Origin: an uncultured Lachnospiraceae bacterium
GTDB taxonomy: Bacteria > Bacillota > Clostridia > Lachnospirales > Lachnospiraceae
Assembly (NCBI GenBank): GCA_947627645.1
Contig: CANQWV010000003.1
Location: forward strand, 1 to 50,167
Reading direction: 5' to 3'
DNA: 50,167 bases
Shown: in pieces, positions 40,820-49,019 of the stretch
Numbering within the stretch: position 1 is the stretch's first letter
Layout of the letters: each line of letters begins with the position of its first letter
The notes under the pieces: model-generated
What the model was told of the DNA's origin: nothing
Databases searched by the model: none
Seen by the model: only the letters and a program-made list of their open reading frames with translations
Program-made: the position numbers and the translations under genes

Positions 40820-42487
40820 ATGCGCGGCATTTTTGAGACAATAAGACAATATCATATGATTGACCAGAAAATGCGCGTGGTTGCAGGCGTCTCCGGAGGG
40901 GCGGACTCGGTCTGCCTGCTCTACGTTCTGTGCGAGTACCGCAGGCAGACGCCGTTTGAACTGTATGTTGTGCACGTGGAGCATGGACTGCGCGGTGAAG
41001 AGAGCCTTGCGGATGCCAGGTTCACGCAGGAGCTGTGCGGAAAGCTCGGCGTGCCCTGCCGCGTCGTGCCTGCGCAGGTGGAGCGGGTCTCACAGGAAGA
41101 AGGGATCTCTGTCGAGGAGGCCGGGCGCAGGGAGCGATATCGGATTTTCCGGGAGATCAAGGAGGAATGCGCGGCGCAGCGGATTGCGGTCGCCCACAAC
41201 CAGAACGACCAGGCGGAGACGGTGCTCTGGAATCTGGCGCGGGGGAGCGGCCTGAGAGGGCTTGGCGGAATGTCTCCGGTGCGGGACGACATTATCCGTC
41301 CGCTTTTGTTCACGAGCCGGGAGCGGATTGAGCAGATTCTGGCGGAGGCCGGGCTTGGCTGGCGGACGGACCGAACGAATCTGCAGCAGGATTACACGAG
41401 AAACCGCATCCGCCTTTCAATCCTTCCGCAGATGGAGCGGGAGCTGAATACGCGGGCGGCGGAGCATATCGCGGACGCTGCCGGTAGGCTGAAGCGGGTG
41501 CAGGAGTATCTGGATCTGGTGACGGATTCCGTGGAGGAACAGTGCATCCGGCGCGAACGTGATTCGGTCTGTGTCAGCTTACAGGCGCTTCGCGCTCAGG
41601 ATGGGCTGATTCAGGAGGAACTGCTGCGGCGGGCGGTGTCGCTGTGCGGCGGCCTGAGAGATTTCGGAGATGTACATCTTCGGGCACTCCTGCATCTGTG
41701 CACGCTGGACTGCGGCAGGGAGATCAGCCTGCCGGGGCGGCTGCGCGCGGTGAGGGAGGCTGGCATTCTGCGGCTTTGCCCGGCACAGGAGAATGACCTT
41801 CTGCGGCTGCGTTCGGCAGGGAAAGCTGACGTTTTACAGACGCATACGGCTCAGGAGAGCGATCTGTCGCAGCTGAAAGGAAAGAATGGGGCTGCCTGGG
41901 TCAATCTGAGGGCGGAACTGTCACCTGGGACAGAAGTGTATGAGATTAAGGTGCCAGAGGCGGGGAAATTGCAGGCGGCGCAGCATGAGCCGGGGTTGGG
42001 AGCGCCGGAGGCGGATGCACAGACACAGGCAGGGGAAGACGGCCAGTCCGGCAGCCTTTGCATATGCGGCTGGAGCGTGAGATACGAGTTTTTGGAAAAT
42101 TCCAGGGAGCTGATGGGACAAATTGTAGAAAAAAAGTATACGAAATGGCTTTCTTGTGATACAATAAACGATGATGTTCTGTCGCTCCGCACAAGGAAGC
42201 CCGGGGATTATCTGATCGTCAACCGGGACGGCGGAAGGAAAAAGCTGAAGGATTACCTGATCGATCAGAAGATTCCGAGGGAACAAAGAGACCGGCTTCT
42301 GCTGCTGACAGCCGGGCCGTATGTGCTCTGGGTGGTCGGACAGCGCATCAGCGAGGCGGCAAAGGTTACAGAAGATACAAAGAGAGTTTTGAGAGTACAG
42401 GTGGAGGAAGTTCTGAAAGTACAGGCGGAGGAGGGAGTACATGAAGGAAAAGATACGGATCCTGCTGACGGAGCAGGAAGTCAATGA
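40820..42487 (+). CDS. tilS: tRNA(Ile)-lysidine synthetase
   Basis: Converts C34 of the CAU-anticodon tRNA-Ile to lysidine, using ATP. 555 residues from the ATG at 40820 (GGAGGAGG upstream). The PP-loop is SGGADS at residues 25-30; the dimerisation/TilS_C region near the end contains LRTRKPGDYLIVNRDGGRKK then LKDYLIDQKIP. It is about 90 residues longer than typical because of two low-complexity stretches, one with a 33-nt period (41783-41881) and one Gln/Ala/Glu-rich. The 3' end contains a 24-nt duplication (VLRVQVEE, VLKVQAEE) and overlaps hpt by 47 nt. Confidence 0.92.
   Translation: MRGIFETIRQYHMIDQKMRVVAGVSGGADSVCLLYVLCEYRRQTPFELYVVHVEHGLRGEESLADARFTQELCGKLGVPCRVVPAQVERVSQEEGISVEEAGRRERYRIFREIKEECAAQRIAVAHNQNDQAETVLWNLARGSGLRGLGGMSPVRDDIIRPLLFTSRERIEQILAEAGLGWRTDRTNLQQDYTRNRIRLSILPQMERELNTRAAEHIADAAGRLKRVQEYLDLVTDSVEEQCIRRERDSVCVSLQALRAQDGLIQEELLRRAVSLCGGLRDFGDVHLRALLHLCTLDCGREISLPGRLRAVREAGILRLCPAQENDLLRLRSAGKADVLQTHTAQESDLSQLKGKNGAAWVNLRAELSPGTEVYEIKVPEAGKLQAAQHEPGLGAPEADAQTQAGEDGQSGSLCICGWSVRYEFLENSRELMGQIVEKKYTKWLSCDTINDDVLSLRTRKPGDYLIVNRDGGRKKLKDYLIDQKIPREQRDRLLLLTAGPYVLWVVGQRISEAAKVTEDTKRVLRVQVEEVLKVQAEEGVHEGKDTDPADGAGSQ
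41783..41881 (+). repeat. Degenerate 33-nt tandem repeat in tilS (3 units)
   Basis: Three 11-codon units: AQENDLLRLRS, AGKADVLQTHT, AQESDLSQLKG. Units 1 and 3 are recognisably related; unit 2 is diverged. Confidence 0.55.
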
Positions 42488-42971
42488 GGAGATTGCCAGG
42501 ATGGCGGCGCGCATCAGCGAAGACTACGCGGGCGAGAATGTGCATCTGATCTGTGTGCTCAAGGGAAGCGTTTTTTTTACCTGTGAGCTTGCAAAGCGTA
42601 TCACGGTGCCGGTGACGCTGGATTTTATGTCGGTCTCCAGCTACGGCAACGGCACGGAGTCGTGCGAAAACGTGAGGATCAACAAGGATCTGGACGAACC
42701 GCTGGATGGAAAAAATGTGCTTGTGGTTGAGGACATCGTGGATTCCGGGCGCACGCTTTCGTACCTCATGGATAATCTGAGATCGCGGAATCCCAGATCT
42801 CTGCGGCTGTGCACGCTGCTCGATAAGCCGGACCGCCGTGTGACGGATATTAAAGTGGACTATACCGGGTTTGTGATCCCGAACGAGTTTGTGGTGGGTT
42901 ACGGGCTGGATTATGCCCAGAAGTACCGGAACCTTCCGTTTGTCGGGATTGTGGAATTCGTGGAGGAATAG
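42441..42971 (+). CDS. hpt: Hypoxanthine phosphoribosyltransferase
   Basis: Salvages hypoxanthine (and guanine) to nucleotide using PRPP. 176 residues, the usual size. The PRPP loop is VLVVEDIVDSGRTLSYL, the flexible loop SVSSYGNGTES, and the C-terminal VVGYGLDYAQKYRNLPFVG binds the purine. The start lies 47 nt inside tilS in another frame, with GGAGGAGGGAG ahead of it, so it is likely coupled to tilS. The tilS-hpt-ftsH order matches B. subtilis. Confidence 0.95.
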   Translation: MKEKIRILLTEQEVNEEIARMAARISEDYAGENVHLICVLKGSVFFTCELAKRITVPVTLDFMSVSSYGNGTESCENVRINKDLDEPLDGKNVLVVEDIVDSGRTLSYLMDNLRSRNPRSLRLCTLLDKPDRRVTDIKVDYTGFVIPNEFVVGYGLDYAQKYRNLPFVGIVEFVEE

Positions 42972-43183
42972 CTTCCGGACGCGCCTGCGCGCAGAGCCGC
43001 TGAGATTGATATCGCGGGGGCTGTGGATTGATTATACCTGCGCGGCGTGGGGCGGGTAAGACAGCTGTGCGGGTCTGTGGATCTATCTGTGCGGCGCAGA
43101 GCAGGTTGGATCCTTGCATGAGTCCGCGAATCACATTTGTGAGGATACGAAGCAGATCGGATAGAAAAGGAGATGAACATTCA

Positions 43184-44992
43184 TTGAACAGAAACGCCAA
43201 AGGAATGGTATTTTATCTGGTCGGGATCCTGGTCATCGTGCTTCTGGTGCTCACGTTCCGGGACAGGCTGGAGGAAAGCCAGACATGGAACAGCCGTGAG
43301 CTCGAGGAATCCCTGGAGCGCGGCGAGGTGGTCCAGATCCAGATTACGCCGAACAAGGAGGTGCCGACCGGCGTGCTCCGCGTGGTGCTCTCCACCGGAG
43401 AGATCAAATATGTCAACGTCACGGATGTGCGTGTGGCGGAGGAGGAGCTGAAGGAGTACGGCGACGTCTCGGTCGAGGTAGAAGAGGTGATGCGGGACAG
43501 CGTATTCCTGACCTCTATCCTGCCGGTGCTGCTGATGGGCGTGCTGCTGGTGTTCTTCTTCAGCATGATGAACCGCCAGGCGGGCGGCGGCAACGCCAGG
43601 ATGATGAATTTCGGGAAGAGCCGCGCGCGCATGGTGACGCCGGACGCGAAGCGGGTGACCTTCAAGGAGGTTGCCGGGCTGAAGGAGGAGAAGGAGGATC
43701 TCGAGGAGATCGTTTCTTTCCTGAAGGAGCCGTCAAAATTTCTGCAGGTGGGCGCGCGGATCCCCAAGGGCGTGATTCTCGTGGGGCCTCCGGGCACCGG
43801 CAAAACGCTGCTTGCAAAGGCGGTCGCGGGCGAGGCGGGCGTCCCGTTTTTCAGCATTTCCGGCTCTGACTTTGTGGAGATGTTTGTCGGCGTCGGCGCG
43901 TCGCGCGTCAGAGACCTCTTCGAGGAGGCGAAGAAGCACCAGCCCTGCATCGTGTTCATCGATGAGATCGACGCGGTGGCCAGGCGCAGGGGCACGGGCA
44001 TGGGCGGCGGCCACGACGAGAGGGAGCAGACGCTCAACCAGCTTCTTGTGGAGATGGATGGCTTTGGCGTGAACGAGGGCATTATCGTGATGGCGGCGAC
44101 GAACCGCGTCGACATCCTCGACCCGGCGATTCTGCGCCCGGGGCGCTTTGACCGGCAGGTGGCTGTGGGACGGCCCGACATCAAGGGAAGGGAAGAGATC
44201 CTGCAGGTGCACTCGAAGGGCAAGCCGCTGGCGGACGACGTCGACCTTTCTGAGGTGGCGCGCACGACGGCGGGCTTCACAGGGGCCGACCTGGAGAATC
44301 TGATGAACGAGGCGGCGATCTATGCCGCGAAGGAGCAGCGCGTCTACATCCGCCAGGCGGATATCCAGCGTGCGTTCGTCAAGGTCGGGATCGGTGCGGA
44401 GAAGAAGAGCCGCGTGATCTCCGAGAGCGAGAAGCGGATCACGGCGTACCACGAGGCGGGCCATGCGATCCTGTTCCATCTGCTGCCGGAGGTCGGGCCG
44501 GTGCACACGATCTCGATCATCCCGACCGGGCGCGGCGCGGCAGGCTACACGATGCCGCTGCCGGAGAAGGATGAGATGTTCAACACGAAGGGCAAGATGA
44601 TGCAGAATATCATCGTCAGCCTCGGCGGCCGCGTGGCGGAGGAGCTCGTCATCGGCGACGTGACGACAGGAGCATCCCAGGACATCAAGCAGGCCACGGG
44701 CATTGCCCGCGCGATGGTGACCAAGTTCGGTATGTCCGAGAAAATCGGTCTGATCAACTACGACCACGAGGATGACGAAGTGTTCATCGGGCGCGATCTG
44801 GCGCACACGAGATCCTACGGCGAGGAGATCGCTTCCCTGATCGACCAGGAGGTCAAGCGCATCATCGACGAGGCGCATGAGAAGGCGCGCGAGATGATCA
44901 AGGCAAACGAGGCTGTGCTGCACGCCTGCGCGAAGCTTCTGATTGAGAAGGAAAAGATCGGGCGCGAGGAGTTTGAGGCGCTGTTTGCATAG
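43184..44992 (+). CDS. ftsH: ATP-dependent zinc metalloprotease FtsH
   Basis: Membrane AAA+ protease for quality control and sporulation. 602 residues from a TTG start at 43184, with AAAGGAG 11 nt upstream; the ATG at 43205 is an alternative. Two membrane helices (residues about 8-22 and 107-127) flank the extracytoplasmic domain. Walker A is GPPGTGKT at 201-208, Walker [10 protein letters not shown], the second region of homology [10 protein letters not shown], and the zinc site HEAGH at 423-427. The C-terminus stops soon after the protease domain. It is the last gene of the conserved yab-ftsH cluster. Confidence 0.95.
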   Translation: MNRNAKGMVFYLVGILVIVLLVLTFRDRLEESQTWNSRELEESLERGEVVQIQITPNKEVPTGVLRVVLSTGEIKYVNVTDVRVAEEELKEYGDVSVEVEEVMRDSVFLTSILPVLLMGVLLVFFFSMMNRQAGGGNARMMNFGKSRARMVTPDAKRVTFKEVAGLKEEKEDLEEIVSFLKEPSKFLQVGARIPKGVILVGPPGTGKTLLAKAVAGEAGVPFFSISGSDFVEMFVGVGASRVRDLFEEAKKHQPCIVFIDEIDAVARRRGTGMGGGHDEREQTLNQLLVEMDGFGVNEGIIVMAATNRVDILDPAILRPGRFDRQVAVGRPDIKGREEILQVHSKGKPLADDVDLSEVARTTAGFTGADLENLMNEAAIYAAKEQRVYIRQADIQRAFVKVGIGAEKKSRVISESEKRITAYHEAGHAILFHLLPEVGPVHTISIIPTGRGAAGYTMPLPEKDEMFNTKGKMMQNIIVSLGGRVAEELVIGDVTTGASQDIKQATGIARAMVTKFGMSEKIGLINYDHEDDEVFIGRDLAHTRSYGEEIASLIDQEVKRIIDEAHEKAREMIKANEAVLHACAKLLIEKEKIGREEFEALFA

Positions 44993-45013
44993 CGGGGGTT
45001 CCCGGGGAGACCG

Positions 45014-45057
45014 CGTCTTCTTCCGGCCAGACTCTGCAGGGGACGGAAGACAAGACG
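45014..45057 (+). terminator. Hairpin after ftsH, possible terminator
   Basis: CGTCTT plus CTTCCG pairs with CGGAAG and AAGACG (12 bp with a 2-nt bulge). The T run is poor, so termination may be partial. Confidence 0.4.
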
Positions 45058-45162
45058 GTTTGCGTATGCTCTGAGTGGGAATGACGTGACTGCTTGTGTG
45101 CAAATCAGACAAAAACAGACTACCATTTTTGTGAAATTTGTGCACACTTATTTGGAACCCGG

Positions 45163-45171
45163 TGCTATAAT
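45163..45171 (+). promoter_or_regulatory. Extended -10 promoter in the ftsH-GH13 gap
   Basis: TG, one base, TATAAT (TATAAT at 45166-45171). No matching -35. Just upstream, GTGTGCAAAT and a near inverted copy (ATTTGTGCACAC) may form an operator. Confidence 0.6.
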
Positions 45172-45177
45172 ACCAAC

Positions 45178-45266
45178 CGTAAACCCCCAATACATTATAG
45201 TTTTGCTACACCCAATTTAAGAGAGATACCTTCTCAGAAAGGGACAGCCGTGCGGCTGTCTTTTTT
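45178..45266 (+). ncRNA. Candidate small RNA (about 90 nt)
   Basis: Bounded by the extended -10 promoter above and a clean terminator: GACAGCCG (45243-45250), TG, CGGCTGTC, then six T. No reading frame with a ribosome site fits inside. A small GAGA/TCTC hairpin lies before the terminator. It could instead be the attenuated leader of the GH13 gene. In the 528-nt gap 44993-45520 the only other signal is a GC-rich hairpin near 45338-45360. Confidence 0.45.
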
Positions 45267-45520
45267 CGTGTGTCGGGATGCTTTGCCGGGGTTTTGCGGG
45301 GCGGAGACGCCGCCAGGGCAGGGCATTCAAAACCTGACCGGCGTTGCGAAGGCCGGTCTGGTCGTTTGAAACACAATTGAAAGCTGCGAAGGCGAAATAT
45401 GATTAAGAGTTACGATGGTCAGGATTTGAGACAGTTGGCGAGAGCTGTAAAACGAATTAACGGTTGTGAAAATTCCGGATTTAGTATAGAATGAAATACA
45501 AGACGAATCAGGAGGGCAGT

Positions 45521-47623
45521 ATGGATCAGAAGACGAAATCTCTTATACAGAAAGTGAAGTATGTTCTTCTCATGCGTCCGGTGTTCAACATGGGGGCGCT
45601 GTTCAGCGACGAGACGGAGAACTATGTGTCCCCGATGGAGCCGAAGCCCGGGGACATGGTGACGATCCGGCTTCGCACGCTGCGTGACAACGCGGACGCG
45701 GTTTATTTCATCAGCGGGGCGACCAAGGAGCTCATGGAGCTTGAGTGCAAGGAAGGGCGCTTCGACTATTACACGATTCAGATCAGGATGGGCGATGAGC
45801 CGGTCTACTATTATTTTGAAATACAGGACGGCCAGTTCCGCTGCTTCTACAATAAGTGCGGGGTGTCCAGGGATCTGCAGCAGAGCAAGGCGTTCTGTCT
45901 GTGCCCCGGCTTTTCGACGCCGGACTGGGCCAAGGGAGCGGTCATGTACCAGATCTTTACGGATCGTTTCTGCAACGGGGATCCGTCCAACGATGTTGAG
46001 ACGAATGAGTATATCTATATCGGCGAGGGCACGAGCAGGGTGACGGACTGGGGCAAGCTCCCGGCGGAGATGGGCGTGCGGGAGTTCTACGGCGGAGATC
46101 TGCAGGGCGTGCTCGACAAGCTGGACTATCTCCAGGAGCTCGGCGTTGAGGTGGTCTATTTCAACCCGCTGTTTGTCTCGCCGTCGAATCACAAATATGA
46201 TATCCAGGACTATGATTATATTGACCCGCATTTCGGGAAGATCGTCCGCGACGAGGGCGAGCTGGTGCGCGACTGGGAGCGCGGCAACCGCGGCGCGACG
46301 CGCTATATCAACCGTGTGACCGGGCTCGACAATCTGGAGGCGAGCAATCAGCTCTTTATTAAATTGGTGGAGGAGCTCCATAAGCGGGGGATGCGGGTAA
46401 TCCTGGACGGCGTGTTCAACCACTGCGGTTCTTTCAACAAATGGATGGACCGCGAGCGGATCTACGAACACCAGCAGGGCTATGAGAAGGGGGCCTTTGT
46501 CTCGCAGGACAGCCCGTACCGCTCGTTCTTCCATTTTCAGAATGAGCACGAGTGGCCCTACAACCCGTTCTACGACGGCTGGTGGGGGCACGATACGCTG
46601 CCGAAGCTGAATTACGAGGAGTCGCCCGACCTTGAGCGCTACATACTGGAGATTGCGAAGAAATGGGTGTCGCCGCCCTTCAATGTGGACGGCTGGCGGC
46701 TTGACGTGGCGGCTGACCTCGGAAGCAGCCCGGAGTACAATCATGAGTTCTGGCGCAAGTTCCGCAGGACGGTCAAGGAGGCCAACCCGGACGCGCTGAT
46801 CATCGCCGAGCACTACGGCGACCCGGGCAGCTGGCTCGGGGGCGACCAGTGGGATACAGTCATGAACTATGACGCGTTCATGGAGCCGCTCACCTGGTTT
46901 TTCACCGGCATGGAAAAGCACAGCGACGACTTCCGGCCGGATCTTCTGGGGAACGCGGACAGCTTTATCGGGGCGATGCGCTATCACATGGCAAGCTTTA
47001 TGGCGCCGTCTCTTCAGGTGGCGATGAACGAGCTGTCAAATCACGATCATTCGCGTTTTCTCACGCGCACGAACCACAAGGTTGGGAGGATCAACACGCT
47101 CGGCAGCGACGCGGCGGGACAGGACATCCGGCCGGAGATCATGCGCGAGGCGGTTGTCATGCAGATGACCTGGCCGGGCGCTCCGACGATCTACTACGGA
47201 GACGAGGCTGGAGTCTGCGGTTTTACCGACCCGGACAACCGGCGGACTTATCCCTGGGGCAGGGAGGATGCGCAGATGCTCGCGTTCCACAGGGCGGCCA
47301 TAGCCATGCACAAAAAATATCCGGTGCTGAAGCGCGGTTCGCTGAAATTCCTGTTCGGGGACTACAACTGTCTGGCGTACGGCAGATTTGACCGGGAGAC
47401 GCAGATTGTGGTCGCGTTCAACAACAACGATGAGGAGAGGGAAATCCGGATCCCGGTGTGGCAGATCGGCGCGGACAATCATCAGGTGATGGAGCGGATC
47501 TTCTGCACCGACGCGCAGGGATACAACGAGGAGCGGGTCGTTTACCCGGTGCATTCGGGTGAGATCAATATTTTGCTTCCGCCGACTTCCGCGGCAGTGC
47601 TGCTGGCGGTATTGGCGGATTAG
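45521..47623 (+). CDS. GH13 alpha-amylase family enzyme (neopullulanase/cyclomaltodextrinase type)
   Basis: Intracellular alpha-glucan hydrolase, 700 residues, no signal peptide. The ATG at 45521 is chosen for its GGAGGG site; an ATG at 45491 lacks one. An N-terminal beta-domain (about residues 1-130, CBM34-like) precedes the GH13 barrel. The barrel has YQIFTDRFCNGD, GMRVILDGVFNHCG, nucleophile Asp395 in GWRLDVAAD, acid/base Glu430 in IIAEHYGD and Asp509 in NHDHSRF. This layout fits enzymes that cleave imported maltodextrins, cyclodextrins or pullulan fragments. TTGTGA and TAGAAT spaced 17 bp just upstream (45463-45491) are a possible promoter. Confidence 0.88.
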   Translation: MDQKTKSLIQKVKYVLLMRPVFNMGALFSDETENYVSPMEPKPGDMVTIRLRTLRDNADAVYFISGATKELMELECKEGRFDYYTIQIRMGDEPVYYYFEIQDGQFRCFYNKCGVSRDLQQSKAFCLCPGFSTPDWAKGAVMYQIFTDRFCNGDPSNDVETNEYIYIGEGTSRVTDWGKLPAEMGVREFYGGDLQGVLDKLDYLQELGVEVVYFNPLFVSPSNHKYDIQDYDYIDPHFGKIVRDEGELVRDWERGNRGATRYINRVTGLDNLEASNQLFIKLVEELHKRGMRVILDGVFNHCGSFNKWMDRERIYEHQQGYEKGAFVSQDSPYRSFFHFQNEHEWPYNPFYDGWWGHDTLPKLNYEESPDLERYILEIAKKWVSPPFNVDGWRLDVAADLGSSPEYNHEFWRKFRRTVKEANPDALIIAEHYGDPGSWLGGDQWDTVMNYDAFMEPLTWFFTGMEKHSDDFRPDLLGNADSFIGAMRYHMASFMAPSLQVAMNELSNHDHSRFLTRTNHKVGRINTLGSDAAGQDIRPEIMREAVVMQMTWPGAPTIYYGDEAGVCGFTDPDNRRTYPWGREDAQMLAFHRAAIAMHKKYPVLKRGSLKFLFGDYNCLAYGRFDRETQIVVAFNNNDEEREIRIPVWQIGADNHQVMERIFCTDAQGYNEERVVYPVHSGEINILLPPTSAAVLLAVLAD

Positions 47624-47829
47624 GGCAGGGCGCACGATTTTCAAGAAATAGAGCCGTATTTCGGTTGCCGGCCGGGCAGGTTCTGTATATGATATAAAAT
47701 AAAACGGCAATGCCGGCGGGATGAGCCGCTGCTTTTCCGGAGGTCTTGCGGCAGGGCGATGCTCTGCCCGGGACGGCGCTGGAAGGGTCTGCAGGGCATC
47801 GGCTGGAAAGGAAAGGGGTTTTATCAATT

Positions 47830-48885
47830 ATGAATATAGTAGTCCTGGCTGGGGGAATCAGCACGGAGCGCGAAATCTCGATCGTGTCGGGAACGATGGC
47901 GTGCAGGGCGCTGCGCGGGAAGGGACACCGGGCGATTCTGGTGGATGTATATTGCGGGGACAGCCGGATTTCTGCCGCGGCGGACGGGCAGGGCGCGGAT
48001 TCCCGTCTGTTCCCCGAAGCGTACGACGTGGATGCGGCGGCGGCGTATATGCGTTCCTTCGACGGTCAAATCGAGAGCATGAAACGGACGCGCCGGGAGT
48101 TCTTCGGGCCGAACGTGCTCGCGCTGTGCGAGGCGGCGGACGTCGTGTTCATGGCGCTGCACGGCGAGGACGGCGAGGGCGGCAAGGTGCAGGCGGTGTT
48201 TGACCTGATGGGAATCCGCTATACCGGTTCCGGGGCGCTCGGAAGCGCGGTCGCGATGGACAAGGAGCTTTCCCGGAAGCTGTTTGCGGCGGACGGCATA
48301 CCAGTCGCGGCTGGCATTGTCCTGCAGAGAGGAGAAGCGCATGGGCCTGCGGCCGAAAACGGGGTCGGGCTTCCCTGCGTGGTGAAGCCGTGCTGCGGCG
48401 GTTCCAGCGTCGGCGTGGAGATCGCGCGGACCGAGGAAGAATATGAGCGGGCGCTTGAGACGGCGTTCGGCTATGAGAGAGAGGTTGTCGTAGAGCAGTA
48501 CATCGAGGGCCGCGAGTTCTCGGTCGGCGTGGTCGAGGGAAAAGCCTATCCGGTCATCGAGATCGCGCCTCTGGTCGGTTTCTACGACTACAAGAATAAA
48601 TACGAGGCCGGTTCCACGATTGAGACCTGCCCGGCAGAGCTGGAGGCGGATAAGACCGCCGAGATGCAGCGCTATGCGGAGCTGGCGTACCGCACGCTGA
48701 AGCTGCAATGCTATGCGCGGATGGACTTCATGATGGCGAAGGACGGCAGCCTGTACTGCCTCGAGGCAAACACGCTTCCCGGCATGACGCCGACGAGCCT
48801 GCTTCCGCAGGAGGCGGCGGCGCTTGGCATGGACTTTCCGGCATTGTGCGAGCATCTGATCGAGGTGTCGGTGCGCGGGCTTTGA
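47830..48885 (+). CDS. ddl: D-alanine--D-alanine ligase
   Basis: Joins two D-Ala with ATP for the peptidoglycan stem peptide. 351 residues starting MNIVVLAGGISTEREISIVS. The ATP-grasp fold shows VVKPCCGGSSVGV, EQYIEGREFSVGV and the metal/phosphate site MDFMMAKDG then LEANTLPGMTPTSL. The lid residues have the Lys-Tyr pair (KNKYEAGST), typical of D-Ala-D-Ala rather than D-lactate ligases. A purine-rich AAAGGGG lies about 12 nt before the ATG. It is followed by murF, the next enzyme in the pathway. Confidence 0.93.
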   Translation: MNIVVLAGGISTEREISIVSGTMACRALRGKGHRAILVDVYCGDSRISAAADGQGADSRLFPEAYDVDAAAAYMRSFDGQIESMKRTRREFFGPNVLALCEAADVVFMALHGEDGEGGKVQAVFDLMGIRYTGSGALGSAVAMDKELSRKLFAADGIPVAAGIVLQRGEAHGPAAENGVGLPCVVKPCCGGSSVGVEIARTEEEYERALETAFGYEREVVVEQYIEGREFSVGVVEGKAYPVIEIAPLVGFYDYKNKYEAGSTIETCPAELEADKTAEMQRYAELAYRTLKLQCYARMDFMMAKDGSLYCLEANTLPGMTPTSLLPQEAAALGMDFPALCEHLIEVSVRGL

Positions 48886-49019
48886 CAAAAAGGCAGAAAT
48901 GTGGCATCAGGGCGGGGCGTGCTGAAGCGTGGCCGGGAGATTGCACTGTGCCTGGAATGGTGAAAATAAATGGAATGGAGTGGAATCCGAAAAATCGGAT
49001 GGAAAAGGATGCGGAATAT

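Noticed and set aside
45094-45369. 91-residue frame downstream of ftsH
   Set aside because: It runs through a promoter and an intrinsic terminator, lacks a ribosome site, and has unlikely composition.
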